This document shows, piece after piece, positions 1 to 11,239 of a DNA stretch of 64,000 nucleotides. The stretch is from assembly GCA_002049455.2 (NCBI GenBank), contig KV918946.1, positions 89,183 through 153,182 of the forward strand, written 5' to 3'. Every line of letters begins with the position of its first letter. Position 1 is the first letter of the stretch. The stretch is from Porphyra umbilicalis. Taxonomy: Eukaryota > Rhodophyta > Bangiophyceae > Bangiales > Bangiaceae. The notes below the pieces were generated by a model. The model searched no databases and had not been told where the DNA came from. It worked only from the letters and a program-made list of their open reading frames with translations. The position numbers were made by a program, and so were the translations under genes.

Positions 1-1726
1 CCTTGGCACCGTCATGACGGACGCGCTTGACCTTGACTCCCGTCAGCGTCTCAAGCTGCTTGATACGCGTCTTGAGAACCTGCGGTGCCATCCCTTTCGT
101 CTTGATAGGCGTTGCCGTGATGAACCCCGTGGAGTCCTCCAGCGCCGTCATAAAGTAGATGGAACCACCCAGCGACTCCGTGAGTGGGCCACCAATGTCG
201 GTGTGCACCAGCTCGCACTTGGTCGTCGCTGTAGATGAGCGGGGGCTCGGCGCCTGAACCATCTTGCCGTCCACACACGGCACACACACAGTGCCAATGA
301 CGCGCTTGGCGTCTGCCACTGACGACGGCATGCCGTCGACCATTGTGGCCGCCCGCTTGAGGTTCTCTAACCCCAAGTGGTTGAACCGACGGTGCCACAG
401 CTCCGCCTCCCCGGCTATGCGCGTGGATGCCGCGTTAGCCGACGCCTGGACCGGCGTCACCTTGAGCACATACTGCTCCAGGTCGTTCACCTTGCCGACC
501 ACCGACGCCTTGTCGAGCACCCCGCTCAAGCGTACAGCATCCCCGTCGCTAAGAATGTAGCAGGCGTTGTCGACAAACACCACCGCACCTCGATTGCGGT
601 CGACTGCTCGAACCGACAGCAGGTTGCTAGTCAGGTCCGGAACGAGCATAGCCTCCCCGAGCACCATGCGCGTCTTGGTGTTTCCTTTGCCAACGTCCAT
701 GGAGACGTGGCCGTGCCCCTTGATGGGCACCTTATCGCCGTTGGCCAAGGTGACCTCGGCCCCGCTTCCCGCCGTCCGGACGGTGAAGCCCGTATCCCCG
801 GCGGCCATGTGGTTGGTTGCGCCAGAGTCGAGCACCCAGGTTGACAACCCGCGTGTGCTCCCGTGAGCCTTGCTGCTCCCGGCATTGCCGGTGGAAGCAG
901 TGTAGGCCAGAGCGGCACCCACGTGGGGCCCGCCGCCTTGGCCGCCTTCACGACCACCACCGCCGGGCTTGCCCTTGCCCTTGGCCTCATCCGCCTTCTT
1001 CTTGTAGCAGTCGCGCTGCATGTGCCCTTTCTTGTTGCAGTAGAAGCACACGATCGACTTCTTGTCAAACGACTTCTTGTGCGCCGCTGCAGCAAAGGCT
1101 TGTGACTTGACACTGCCAGAAGGCTTCGACGCGGCGACGGTAATGCTCCGCTGCTCCACTTGCAGCAGCTTAGCCGTCACGTCCGACATGACGAGCTTGG
1201 TGTCCTTGTTCTCCAAGACCGTCCTGAGCATCCCGGACTCTGACGGAAGCCCCGACAAGACGCGCAGTGCGAGCGTGTTGTCGTCCACCGGGTTTCCGAG
1301 CATGGCAAGCTCGTCCCGGATCATCTTGGCGCGCGACGCAAACTTGATGATGTTTTCGTCGTCGCCCTTCTTCAGGCTGCTCAGCTCGTTCATGAGCCGC
1401 AGCAGCTGCGCATTGTCACGTGCCTCGAACATGACCTTGAGCGCGTCCCACGCCTCCTTGGCGGTGTCAACCGACGTGACCGTGTTAAGATGCACGGGCT
1501 TGACCGACATCTGGATGGTCGCCAGCGCCGCCTCGTTCATGGCGTCCCACGCTTCGACCACCGGGTCGGACTTCTTGTCGTCCGAACCAGAAGCAGGGCG
1601 GTCCGTCACGACGGCCGTCCACAGCTTCTCTTTCTTGAGCTGCGCACGCTGGTACGCCGCCCACACCTTGTAATCGTCGTCCAGCTGCGCGAACCGTGGG
1701 CCGCTAAGGCGGCCGTAGTCCGACAT
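1..1726 (-). CDS. Ty1/copia retrotransposon gag-pol polyprotein (N-terminal part, cut by window edge)
   Basis: This is the front of a copia-type polyprotein that would package and integrate the element's own RNA. From the ATG at 1726 the minus strand stays open for about 575 codons to the left edge. In order I see a UBN2-like gag domain, a CCHC zinc knuckle (CFYCNKKGHMQRDC, near 1040-1000), a Gly/Lys-rich linker, an aspartic protease DSGATNH site (near 830), a GAG-pre-integrase HRRFNHLG motif with a CVPC zinc pair, and the start of the integrase core (HTDIGGPL). The domain order and DSGA are diagnostic of Ty1/copia. Reverse transcriptase and RNase H would lie outside the window. There is no stop or frameshift in the visible part, so the copy may be young. 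The start was chosen because it is the first ATG after the primer site. Confidence 0.93.
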   Translation of the reverse strand, partial: MSDYGRLSGPRFAQLDDDYKVWAAYQRAQLKKEKLWTAVVTDRPASGSDDKKSDPVVEAWDAMNEAALATIQMSVKPVHLNTVTSVDTAKEAWDALKVMFEARDNAQLLRLMNELSSLKKGDDENIIKFASRAKMIRDELAMLGNPVDDNTLALRVLSGLPSESGMLRTVLENKDTKLVMSDVTAKLLQVEQRSITVAASKPSGSVKSQAFAAAAHKKSFDKKSIVCFYCNKKGHMQRDCYKKKADEAKGKGKPGGGGREGGQGGGPHVGAALAYTASTGNAGSSKAHGSTRGLSTWVLDSGATNHMAAGDTGFTVRTAGSGAEVTLANGDKVPIKGHGHVSMDVGKGNTKTRMVLGEAMLVPDLTSNLLSVRAVDRNRGAVVFVDNACYILSDGDAVRLSGVLDKASVVGKVNDLEQYVLKVTPVQASANAASTRIAGEAELWHRRFNHLGLENLKRAATMVDGMPSSVADAKRVIGTVCVPCVDGKMVQAPSPRSSTATTKCELVHTDIGGPLTESLGGSIYFMTALEDSTGFITATPIKTKGMAPQVLKTRIKQLETLTGVKVKRVRHDGAK

Positions 1727-1868
1727 GTTGACGACAGCGGCGCAACCAAGCACCGCACTGACGACGTCGACGGCGGTATCGGCCCGCGCGACGCCGGAAC
1801 ACACCGCAACCCGAGCAACGTCGTCCGACCAGCGACCGCAGGGAAGACGACGATGACCACCAGCGACA

Positions 1869-1883
1869 GCTGGGCCCATAACC
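1869..1883 (-). other. Primer-binding site for half-molecule initiator tRNA-Met
   Basis: The plus strand reads GCTGGGCCCATAACC, which is the anticodon arm of eukaryotic initiator tRNA-Met (CAU anticodon inside CCCATAACC). The element's minus-strand RNA would therefore pair with the middle of this tRNA, not with its 3' end. Drosophila copia and Volvox Osser are known to prime from such cleaved half-tRNAs. The site lies one base inside the candidate LTR and about 140 bp upstream of gag. Confidence 0.85.
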
Positions 1884-1884
1884 T

Positions 1885-1961
1885 TGTTGAAAGGTCAAAA
1901 ACCAACTACGCCACATGACCGGTGTGACTGGCCTGGGGAGCTGAACATCACCAGTTCAACA
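1885..1961 (-). repeat. Candidate 5' LTR of the copia element (77 bp)
   Basis: On the minus strand this segment begins TGTTGAA and ends TTCAACA, the perfect inverted termini typical of copia LTRs. It ends one base before a tRNA primer site. At 77 bp it is far shorter than usual, so the true outer end could lie further right. The second LTR and the 5-bp target duplication (candidate gaagg at 1962-1966) are outside the window and cannot be checked. Confidence 0.55.
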
Positions 1962-2282
1962 GAAGGTTACAAATAACTACTGAAAAAAGAACATTCGCGA
2001 CCGCCGCGTCACCATATCGCGAAAATGCTGGCGACGCACCAAGTCCTCAGGCATGCCGCCTCTCTCCCCATTTATCTACCACTTGTATTCCACTTCCTAT
2101 TCTCCCCGTCGCTCTTCTCCACAGTCCGCAGTCAAGCGTGCCACCTCCGCCATAACAAGGCGTCGATAAAGGCTCTTCACGTCCGCCTCAGACGAGAAGC
2201 ACGTGGCCAAAACAACACCCAGAGGCTAAGCGGTCTCTCTTCCAGAGCATACGCGCCCGCGCAGCCAACAGGAGACGCGGTC

Positions 2283-2570
2283 GCGCCGCCAAAGTGCGAC
2301 GAGGCCGCGCCGCCAAGCGGTGAAGTGGCCGCGCCGCCAAAGGGCGACGAGGCCGCGCCGTCCAAGTGCGACGCGGCCGCGCTGCTACAGTGCGACGCCG
2401 TCACGCCGCCACGGCGTGTTGCGGCCTGGCCGCCAGAGCGCGACGCGTTTGCGCCGCCTAAGACCAATGCGGGCGCGCCTTCGAGGAATGCTGCGGCCGC
2501 GTCGCCAGAGCGCGACGCTGCCGCGCCGACGAGAGGTGCAGCAGCCGCGTCGCCAAAGCCCGACGCGGCC
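2283..2570. repeat. Array of about twelve 24-bp repeats
   Basis: About twelve imperfect units of 24 bp (consensus like gcgccgccaaagtgcgacgaggcc) run without a gap. The unit is eight codons long. It reads APPKCDEA-like on the plus strand, in an open frame from 2025 to 3245, and AASHFGGA-like on the minus strand, open from 2890 to 2177. Because the period is divisible by three, both strands stay open, and I cannot say which strand, if either, is coding. No known domain is seen. Confidence 0.8.
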
Positions 2571-3629
2571 GCGCGACTCACCTCAGGCACGAAGTCTACG
2601 CGCATGCCGTCGAGCACTTCCAAATGCAGCGCGCACGGCGTCGCCGAAGAGCAAGTCGTGAAACGACACGCCATCGCCTCGGGCATGTGGTCGGCTTCTG
2701 GGGCGGCCGCCGTTGTGCAAGCGGCCGCCTCGGCGGCGGCCGACGCGTCAGCCTCCTCTGGCAGTAGGATAGACCGTGCGGTGGCGGCCGAGGAGGCCGC
2801 ATGTGCTTTGAAAGCGGCCGCTTCGGTGGCCGCCTTCGCGGCCCTTTTGGACGCCATACGTACGCGCCAAGCGGGTCCCGTGTCTGCCAAGCGGCGCTTG
2901 GCCTCAAAACATGATCACAGTGCAGCGGCGGCCGATTTTCGCGTCTCCACCACTCACGCATCGGCGAGCTCCACTGCAACAGCCGCGGTGCCGTCAACGT
3001 CGGCCTGCTTCCCTCATCCGCTCGAGGTCCGCCGCGTACTTTTCTATCGCAGTCTCGCAATCAATCGTCAATACGTTGGCGACATATCGCACGCATTGCA
3101 CCAGCTTCACTGCATCGGCGACCATGTCGGTCTTGCCCGCGGCCGCTCCCACCGGCCTCGTCGAGGCCAGCACGGCCGGGGCCCGTGCACCTGCAGCCGT
3201 TCTGACCTCGGCAAGGCTGGCAGCCGCACAGCCATCGACAGCTGACGCTGACTGTGACGTCGGCGACGCCATAATTGCAACAGGACGCGAAGCCACCACC
3301 GTGTCGGTCGTGGACACGACGGCAGCCGCCGAGTACGCCGCGTCGCCGTCGTCTTCGGAGCCGCCGTCCTGCTCCTTCGCATTGGGGAATGGAACATACT
3401 TGGAGCATGAGGAGCCTGAAGACCTTGTACTCGTCGCTGAGCCGTTACTCTCGGCGTAGCATGCAACAACTGTCAATATTGACATGAGGCTGTCCCCGCT
3501 GTCCTACGACGCGCTCCTCCCGTCCGTGGTACCCGAATCGTCAGAGAGACAGTAGCACGACCTCAATGCGCTGCTGCTGCTGTACTCCGATGACAACGCG
3601 GAGGGCAGTGAAGAAAGCAATAAGAATCG

Positions 3630-4690
3630 CTCGTCCATGGCGGCCACCTCAGAATCCCCGCTGGCTGCCACCATCTTCTGGTCCGTGGCGGCTGCCATCT
3701 CCTCTTCCTTGGCGGCCACATCTAGTTCCTCGCTGGTGGTCGTCATCTCCTCCCCCTTGGAGGCCGCCAGCTTCAAGTCCTTGTCGGCCGCCATCTTCTT
3801 GTCCTTGATGGCCACAATCTCCTCGTTCTTCGCGACCGCATCCGGTTCCCCGCTGGCGGCCAGCATCTGCTCGTCCTTGAAGGCCGCCATTTCCTCGTCC
3901 TTGGCAGCCGTCTTCGATTCTCCACTGGCGGACGCCTTCTCCTCCACCTTGGCGGCCGCTGCTGGTTCGCAAGTGGCGGCCGCCATCACCTCTATCTTGG
4001 CTGTCACTTTCGGTTCCCTGCTGGCGACCGCCATCTCCACGTCCTTGGCGGCCGCCTCCGGTTCCTCGCTGGCGACTGCCATCACCTTCACATTTGCCTT
4101 CACCTTCGGTTCCGCGATAACAGACGCCATCTCGACGTCCTTGGCGGCCGCCTCTGGTTCCCCGCAGGCGGCAGACATCTTCTCTTCCTTTGGGGCCCCC
4201 TCCGGTTCCGTGGTGGCCGCCACCTCCTCCTCCTTAGCGGCCGCCTCTGGTTCCCAGGTGGCGGCTTCCATCACGTTCACATTGGCCGTCACCTTCGGTT
4301 CCCCTCTGGTTCTGTGGCGGCCGCCAAATACTCCTCCTTGGCGGCTGCCTCTGCTTCCCACGTGGCGGCCGCCATCACCGACACCTTCGCCGCCATCTCT
4401 GTTTCCCCGCTGGCGGCCGCCATCTCCTCGTCCTTGGTGGCAGCCTCTAGTTCGGTTGCGACCACAACCTACTCCACCTGGGCGGCCGCCTCTGCCTTCC
4501 TGATGGCGGCCGCCATCTCCTCCCCCTTGGCGGCGGCCTCTTGTTGTCCGGTGGCGGTCGCCAGCACCTCTACCTTGGCCGCCACCTTCGGTTTCCCCCT
4601 GGAGGCCGCTATCCCCACGTCCTTGGCGGCCGCCTCCGGTTCTTCCCTCGCAGCCGTCATCTCCTCCTCCTTGGCGATCGCGCCCGCTTC
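3630..4690 (-). repeat. 24-bp repeat array with a possible EAAAK-type helical-repeat ORF
   Basis: Units near cttggcggccgccatctcc are repeated with a period of 24 bp, often doubled to 48 bp. The minus strand, open from 4361 to 3504 and again from 4660 to 4469, reads as charged eight-residue units such as GEEMAAAK and EPEAAAKD. These would form a long salt-bridged alpha helix. The plus strand reads as uncharged Ala/Ser/Ile repeats, open 3637-4503 and 4314-5090. The balanced Glu/Lys pattern makes the minus strand the better coding candidate, but there is no ATG at its head and frames change between blocks. Function is unknown; this is either a decaying repeat protein or non-coding satellite. Confidence 0.5.
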
Positions 4691-4989
4691 CTTCTTCGCG
4701 AGCGCAGCAGCGCCAGCGACGCGCTCGACAACGGCCTATCGGCCACGCTGGAGCGCGTGCTTCTGCGCATCGTCATCTCAGGCCTCAATGGCAATGGCTC
4801 GATCCTTGCCGGGCCCCCGACCCATCTTCTGGTCGGCGAAAGCGTGCCGATCTGCTGCTAAACTGGCCGCAGCGGCTGCATGCGCCCGCTTTGCGCACGC
4901 GCACGCTTCGACATTGCGCTCCAGTTGCTCCTCGGCGCTAGGAACGGCGCCACGACGGCAGGCGCCTACGTTGGCGGCGCTGTCCATGC

Positions 4990-6297
4990 ACTGTCGATGT
5001 GCAAGCCGTCGGGTGCGTCACAGTGTAGGAAGAGTTCAGCATGCGGGGAGCGGTAAGGTGCGAGAGGGCGCGCGGTGCGGAGAAAGGTGAGGCTGCGTGG
5101 GGGGACCGGTTGCGGCGGGGGCGTTGGCTTTGCAACAGAATGAGTCCGGTGAGCAGGCGACACCACACGGTGACGCTCACATGCCAGTGAACGCACCTGT
5201 TAATCAAGGGACCGCCTGATCGTGAATGAAGGGATCGCCTGCAGGTCAAAAGGACACGCCGGTCGGTTGTCACATGCGGGGGCCGCACGACCAGAAAACT
5301 CACACATAAGTTGCACGACGCGTTTCTGACGGGAGGGACGCCGTCATTTGTCGCCCATGTAGCTCAATGATCCACTCCTATGCGAAGATCGCGCATGCCA
5401 TCATCAAACCGATTGGCTGTCACTCAACGAAGAGCAGCCGTTGCGTCTTGCACGAAAAATCGGGATGAGCGCGAGACACGTACGGCAGCAAAAAAACGTC
5501 ATGACTACTCCACGGGTCGTAGCGATCCTGCGTACTAGCCAAGGTTTCTGTCACACATTTTCGATGGCATCTGCAAGGTGTGGAAGGCATGTACCCGCGT
5601 GCCGACCGCCGAGAGCCTTCCACGTCGTGCTCGACGGAGGTGCCCGCTACGCACACGCACTTTGGCGATGAGAAATCCGGTCTAGAGCGGACGTCGTGCG
5701 GCCGAAGCGTCCGTGGCATGTTGCGGCCTCAAATCACACGCCGAAAACCATATTGGTGCCCTCTGGCGGGGGTTTCAAGGGCTATCCATCGCCCCCCATA
5801 CCCCCCGGCCCTGAAGCCATCACAGCGCAACTCTATACCTGCGCCGTGGGTACCAGCACAGCCTTACACACGATAATATCATGCAGCTGATAGCCCCTGC
5901 ACCCCCCTGCAGCCATTCCCTCCCCTCCCATCCGCCCCGCTCCATTCCCCGCGCGTTCACACTTCTTTACCTCGGCTGTCCTTGACCTGCGGTCTTCCCC
6001 ACCTCTCTTCTGCTCTGTCCTGGCCCCGTGCTCAGATTCTGGTTTTCAGAAAACCTCTGTGTCTCCTGACGCTACCGGAGGCTCTTCAACAACTCATGTG
6101 CCCCTCCTATGCGAAGCGTCCCGTGCTGCACGGGCTCCTTGCGCTGTCGACAAGCACCGTCGCGTGGTGGGAGGCGGCACCGGGATGGAACTCGGGGCTC
6201 CCAGATGGTCAAACACTCCGTTCTCACACGAGTTTTATTGCTGCAATGTGCGATTCCGAGTCGTTCTTGTGTGAGAAATCAGTGTGTCAAGAACTCG
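4990..6297. other. Intergenic stretch before the pogo element
   Basis: GC content is lower than in the flanking repeat arrays. Only short overlapping open frames on both strands are present, with no recognisable domain, RNA gene or repeat. Confidence 0.5.
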
Positions 6298-6299
6298 TA

Positions 6300-9174
6300 C
6301 AGTCCATATGCGGTTATATGCGCTCCAGTTATATGACTCCCTGTCATAAGAGTGGGAGGATGGCGGTCGACAATCTGCTCGGGCTCGATCGCGCTATTGA
6401 CCGATTGTTCTTGCACCACCCCGATTAAGAGGAATCGAATTACACAGATGAAGGGGGTACGACAAGGTGCGCACATTTGGGGGCCCCTCGCCGACGAAGA
6501 CCCCACCGTCGTGAACATACCGTCGCGGACCGCACCGTCGTCGAAGTTTCCGTCTTTGACCCCGCTAGTGCCGTACTGCCGCCGAAGTGTCCGCTTTTAC
6601 GACTGGGCGCTGACCGTGAGTACTACGGCTACGTGTGTTGGGAGCATTTCACGTAGTGCCCAGGTTGCAGTGTCTTTTGTGCTTTTTGTCGTGGTTCGCT
6701 GTGCTCTCGTATTTTGGCGAGAGGTGTGGCGAGTCTTTTCCGTAGACGCTGTCCTGTTGTGCTTTTGTAGCTTCTTTTTCTGTATGTCTTTACATATGGA
6801 TTGGGATCTGCTTTCTTTTGTTTTTGAGTTCGTCATTTTGCGTGCTTGTACTAGTTTGTGTGCCCCCGCCATGGTTTTCCCTACTACAGCAGCCCCCTAT
6901 CAGGATAGCCCACAATGGCGGCGCTTAAGCGAAGTGGCCGCTGCGGCTGCCGTGGCGGCGCCGGGCGCGGACGGAACCGTGCTGGGCGGGCCGGGAGTGT
7001 GGCCGGTGGGGCAATCAGACGGCCGGGGTCGGGCGGGGGGCGCAAAACCCGTACGTCCATCCCGATAGGTAACAAAATCGCCCTTATTGAGATCACGGAC
7101 GCTGGCCACTCGTAGGTACAGACCCTGGCCATGTTTTCACTCAACAATAGCCCATCAGCCGCGCGGCACCTCTACCGGAAGCGGAGCGACTACAACAGGC
7201 GATCAGCGGCGTCGGAGGACTTGTCGACGCTCTGCCTACTACGTCGGTCCTACTTTGAGTCGGTATCCTAGGGTTCGTGGGATTGGTACCGTAGCCTACA
7301 ACAGGTGGCGGGACGGCACCTATCGGTGTCAGGTGACCTTTTAGAAGCCCGGCCACGGTGGATAGCGACCGACCTCGGCGTTTCGGGATTCAAGGGCTCC
7401 CCTTGTTTCATCCAGAAGTGGGCGGCACGGAACAAGATGCACAACGTTGCCCTGTGGGGTCAAGGGGGGTCGGCTGACATTGAAGAGGCTGCGGCAACCA
7501 TCTCCGAGGTCCGTTCCCAACTTGAGGCGTACCCTACGGCAAATATCTACAACATCGACGAAACAGGGCTTTTCTACCGGTGCATCCCCAACCGAGTTTA
7601 TGTGGAGGCGGGCAAAAGGCGGCAGGCGAGGGGAACCAAAGCTATGAAAGCTCAAGATCGAATTACCCTTGTTTTTGCATGCAATGCAACCGAAACCCAC
7701 AAGATACCGGCAGCCATTATCGGTAAGGCCAAGTTGCCGATGTGCTTCAAGCGTCCCCGTCAGCCGTGTCCGCTTCCTTCCTTCTCCCAACCGAGTTCGT
7801 GGATGGACGGCGTGACCGTCATGTCCTGGTTTGAGACCGTCTTCCTGCCGGCAGTGCGAGTCCGCACGAGTCAACCAGTAGCCCTCATCTCCGACAATTG
7901 TGGGGCTCATGCGGAACTCGAGTGCAAGCACGTCGAGTTCATCTCTCTACCGCCCAGCTGCACGTCCGTCTACCAACCGTTGGACCTGGGAATTATTGCC
8001 TGTCTCAAGAGACGGTACAAGCGACGATTACTATATCTTGTTGTGAGTGCTTTTAAGAACACCACAAGATTCCGCGCGGCAATAGAGGCCACATCGGCCG
8101 CGGAAGCGGGCACACCGGCCACACGAGTGGCCCAGTCGGCCGCCACGCGGTCAACCACTGCTGTGCTCCCTGCGATGGCAGCAGAGGCGTCGGCCGCGTC
8201 ATCAGCAGAGAGCGCGACGGCGGAGCGCGTGGAGGGTGCGCCAACCGTCTCAGGCCCTGGAGGGGCGCCCATGGGGATTGCGATCTTGGCGGCGATGGCA
8301 GGCCCGGCGGCTGGTCGGGCCCACACGGGGTCTGTAGCGGGCGGTGCGAGCGCCGGCGTGGGACAGTCCGCTGGCCTGGCATCGGGCCCGGTGCCGCGTG
8401 TAAGCTCTATGGCAATCGCGGTGCCGGGCGCAATGGCAGCCGACATGAGCGCTGCCCGCCGGGCGTTGATCCTGGATGCGGGACCCTACTCGGGTGCCAC
8501 GCCGGCAATGGATGGCGCGTTGGCAGTAGCCGCTGCGGTAACGCCGCCTGTGGTAATGTTTGGGAACGGCAGCGGCACACCTGCGGCGGCCACTGGCGCG
8601 GGGATCTAGGACTCACCGTCGGACGGGCCCGCGGCCGCAGATCCTGGGCAGCCAGTTCGTAGCCGTTCACGCGCTCGAGCCCTCCCCGTGATGATCCGTA
8701 ATGTCCCCGACGGTGCCGCGGCGCACTGGAAAGATGCGTCGGAGATTTTGAAGGCCGAGTGGGAGGCGGTCGAGCCGGCCACTATCGCGCACTGCTGGGT
8801 CAGGTCTACTATTTTACCTAGCGGGCTTGCCATGGATGTCACCGCATTGCACTGAGAGTACCGTGCATTATCTCGATCGGTAGCCGAGGATGTCAGTTCG
8901 GTAGTGACTGTAAGGGGGGGTTGTGGTTCTCGATTCATGTCAATTCCGTAGTTTCTCATGTCGGCGACAGATCGACCTCTGCCTGACCGGGCTCATTCCT
9001 GCGATCGAGTGACCCCCCTGGCATTGATCAATACGTAGGCAGCACTGGTCTGTCTCAGAAAGCGACCGACAGCACGTAAATTGAGAGAGCCCAGCCCGGT
9101 GCGACACGAGAATGTATCGCTGGAACCGGAGCTACATGTGTCCGTAGGGGTGTCATATAAGCGGATATTGACTG
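6300..9174 (+). mobile_element. Complete pogo/Tigger-type DNA transposon
   Basis: The ends carry inverted repeats of about 21 bp (6300-6320 and 9154-9174) that match at 18 of 21 positions. Both start CAGTC when read inwards, as pogo/Tigger ends do. Each end is directly flanked by TA (6298-6299 and 9175-9176), the target duplication of this superfamily. The 2,875-bp element contains one transposase gene on the plus strand. The first 600 bp and last 300 bp hold no other gene. A second, subterminal copy of the ttatatga motif lies just inside the left end. Confidence 0.88.
6915..8855 (+). pseudogene. pogo/Tigger DDE transposase interrupted by three in-frame TAG codons
   Basis: The transposase would bind the element's ends and cut and paste it. 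A single reading frame runs from the ATG at 6915 to TGA at 8853-8855. It holds a psq/CENP-B-like helix-turn-helix (IPIGNKIALIEITDAGHS), a second CENP-B-type HTH (LLEARPRWIATDLGVSGFK) and the DDE_1 catalytic core. The core's three acidic sites are in YNIDETGLFYR, LISDNCGAH and QPLDLGII. A low-complexity Ala/Gly/Ser stretch follows, then the family's usual C-terminal motif (LKAEWEAVEPATIAHCW). The frame is broken only by TAG at 7113-7115, 7269-7271 and 8607-8609. Family motifs continue across each break, so this is one gene of about 647 codons. Host genes in the window use TAG as a normal stop, so it is probably inactive. Confidence 0.9.
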
Positions 9175-9471
9175 TACAGACAATATTCTTGGCTGTATTT
9201 TCCAGCAGGAGAACCGGAGCGCTCCAGCGGAAATGGAAATGACCCGGGCGAGACTCTCCTGAGGCGAGCCATATTTTTCTTTTGCGGTGGGGATGAGAAT
9301 AAGCCTTCGTCAGAGGCGAGTGTTTGAGAAGTGGGGTCAGACGGATACGTTGAGGAAGCGAGAAGCACGGCCGGGCGACAGCAGCGGCTGCAGCGGGCCC
9401 ACTGTCTGTCCATTCGTGCTGGTCGAAGACGTGCCGCTTGCCCCGCTGGATGAGAATTGCCACACACACCC

Positions 9472-10957
9472 TGCGCAGCGGGGCTCGTTGCAGGATCCAC
9501 GACGAGGGCGTTTTTTTCCCCCGATCGCTCGTTTTTGCTCGTGGACGAGGGTACTTTTCTCGTCAAAACCTCGTCACTCGGTTATGATATGCCTGATGGA
9601 GATTCTCAACTTTGACAATGACAGCTCTTGGCCTGTACTATAGGTCATTTTAAGTGCCCCGAAGTCTTGACAAGTAGACAATAGAGGTCTATGCGCAAAT
9701 TGCGAAAAGTCGTACAAGAGAGAGAAGGAGCCCCACAAGTAGGAGAAAAACATACTCAAGTGCAGCCCAATTGCTCACTCAACAGCGCATGATTGGGCCG
9801 CACAAGGCTTCCTCCTTGTTTTCCCGCCAATGCGCAGCGCGGTGGTTCGCAGCCACAAACAACGATCGCGGCTAACAAAAGACACACGTTGCATTGCCTC
9901 AGAATGGTCACCGAGTGCATTTCATAACGACATGGTCCGAACACGGTGACGACGCGAACACGGGGAACCTGCCCTCAAGGGCCGCCGTGCGGCGTGCCAT
10001 GCGCGGACCCACTCATCCGCACGTGTCTTAAAGCGGCAAATATCGCCTCTGCCTCCCTTTCGACTACTTACCGGGAAGACCCTGGCACCGCAGACATCCC
10101 CGGTGCTGGTCGCGACCTCGTGCCCCCGGGGTCCAGCATCTCCCCATTCTCCCAAGACTGTGGCACCCGCGTCAGCCGGCAATACCTGCCAATGGCTGCG
10201 AAAGGAACCCCTTCAGATCAAGTAGCGGCAGCGATGGCGCTGCATGGAGGAATTGCGCTGGACATCGACTGGACTCCCTCAACGAAGGCGGTGGGGTCGC
10301 GAGGAATTTGCGGATTCAGCCGGGGTCACGAGCGGATCGGAACGCGCTCTCAGCCCCGTTCTTGAACGTCGGCGACTCGCGTCGTTCGGCTCCGGATGCA
10401 TCCCGCTTCAGCTCGGTCGATGGGACTGATGAATTCTTAGTTCAGTTGTGTTTCCATTCTTTGACTCCTCAGGTTCATGACAGCTGGCGTCCACATTGGG
10501 CGTATCAATTCCATATTGCTCGCTTGAATCGACGTCCAAATCGCACGGACAGTCGTCTTCGCAGTATCTCCGGACCCTGTGAGCGACTGAATATGACCGC
10601 TTGCTAGCAGCGGGGTTTAAGAGCTCAAGGAGCTTCATGTTCAAACATCGTTGCGACCCTACTGGCTTGCTCGATGAGGCTTCATCGTCCCTTGTTACCT
10701 TTCTCATGCTCCATCTCACACCATGCTGTTCTACATCACTTGAAGGCGCTCTCTGACGGTCCTGGAGCATCCAGGAACAGTGTGAAAAATGCAAATACGT
10801 AACAACAGACAAGCAGAGTATGAAATTCGTCGAGAACAGCTCTCACAAGGGCCTTCAAGGGGGGTTTATCACCAGCTTGACAGGTTTCTGGTCGACGAAT
10901 CGAGAAAGAAGGGCCTCGTCGTGGATCGTGCGACGAGCCCCACTGCGCTGCCGACGA
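9472..10957. repeat. Pair of inverted ~40-60 bp repeats enclosing 1.4 kb without a gene
   Basis: The sequence around 9472-9540 reappears in reverse complement around 10890-10957. Both share the core gggctcgt.gca.gatccac followed by gacgagg. The copies face each other like terminal inverted repeats. The interior contains no recognisable coding region. It could be a non-autonomous DNA transposon or two separate copies of a short repeat; I see no clear target duplication. Confidence 0.4.
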
Positions 10958-11123
10958 GTTCTATAAATAAGTCACTACAAACATACTGCAGAAGAACTTT
11001 GCCTGCTGTCAAATCAAGACTCCCTTTGTCTTCACCGATGCCATGGGTTACACAAGGACGAGCCTCGTATGCCATAGACGTGTTTGATTGACTGATCGAG
11101 CCCCGAAAAAAAGAAAAAGAAAA

Positions 11124-11147
11124 CACACACACACACACACACACACA
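11124..11147. repeat. (CA)n microsatellite
   Basis: About twelve consecutive CA dinucleotides follow an A-rich run. It lies inside the left terminal region of the DIRS-type element. Confidence 0.9.
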
Positions 11148-11239
11148 AACGGACAGACGTTAGTCGGTCCGAAAAGCAACGGTTGTGCACGTGGCACACA
11201 ACAAGTGGAACCCACCAGGGAGGTGGGCGGGAGACGATA

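Noticed and set aside
3637-5090. Ala/Ser-rich plus-strand ORFs
   Set aside because: They mirror the 24-bp array; the minus strand has a more protein-like charge pattern. Coding on either strand is unproven.
6352-7068. 238-codon plus ORF at the left of the pogo element
   Set aside because: It lies in another frame from the transposase, overlaps its HTH region, and shows no domain.
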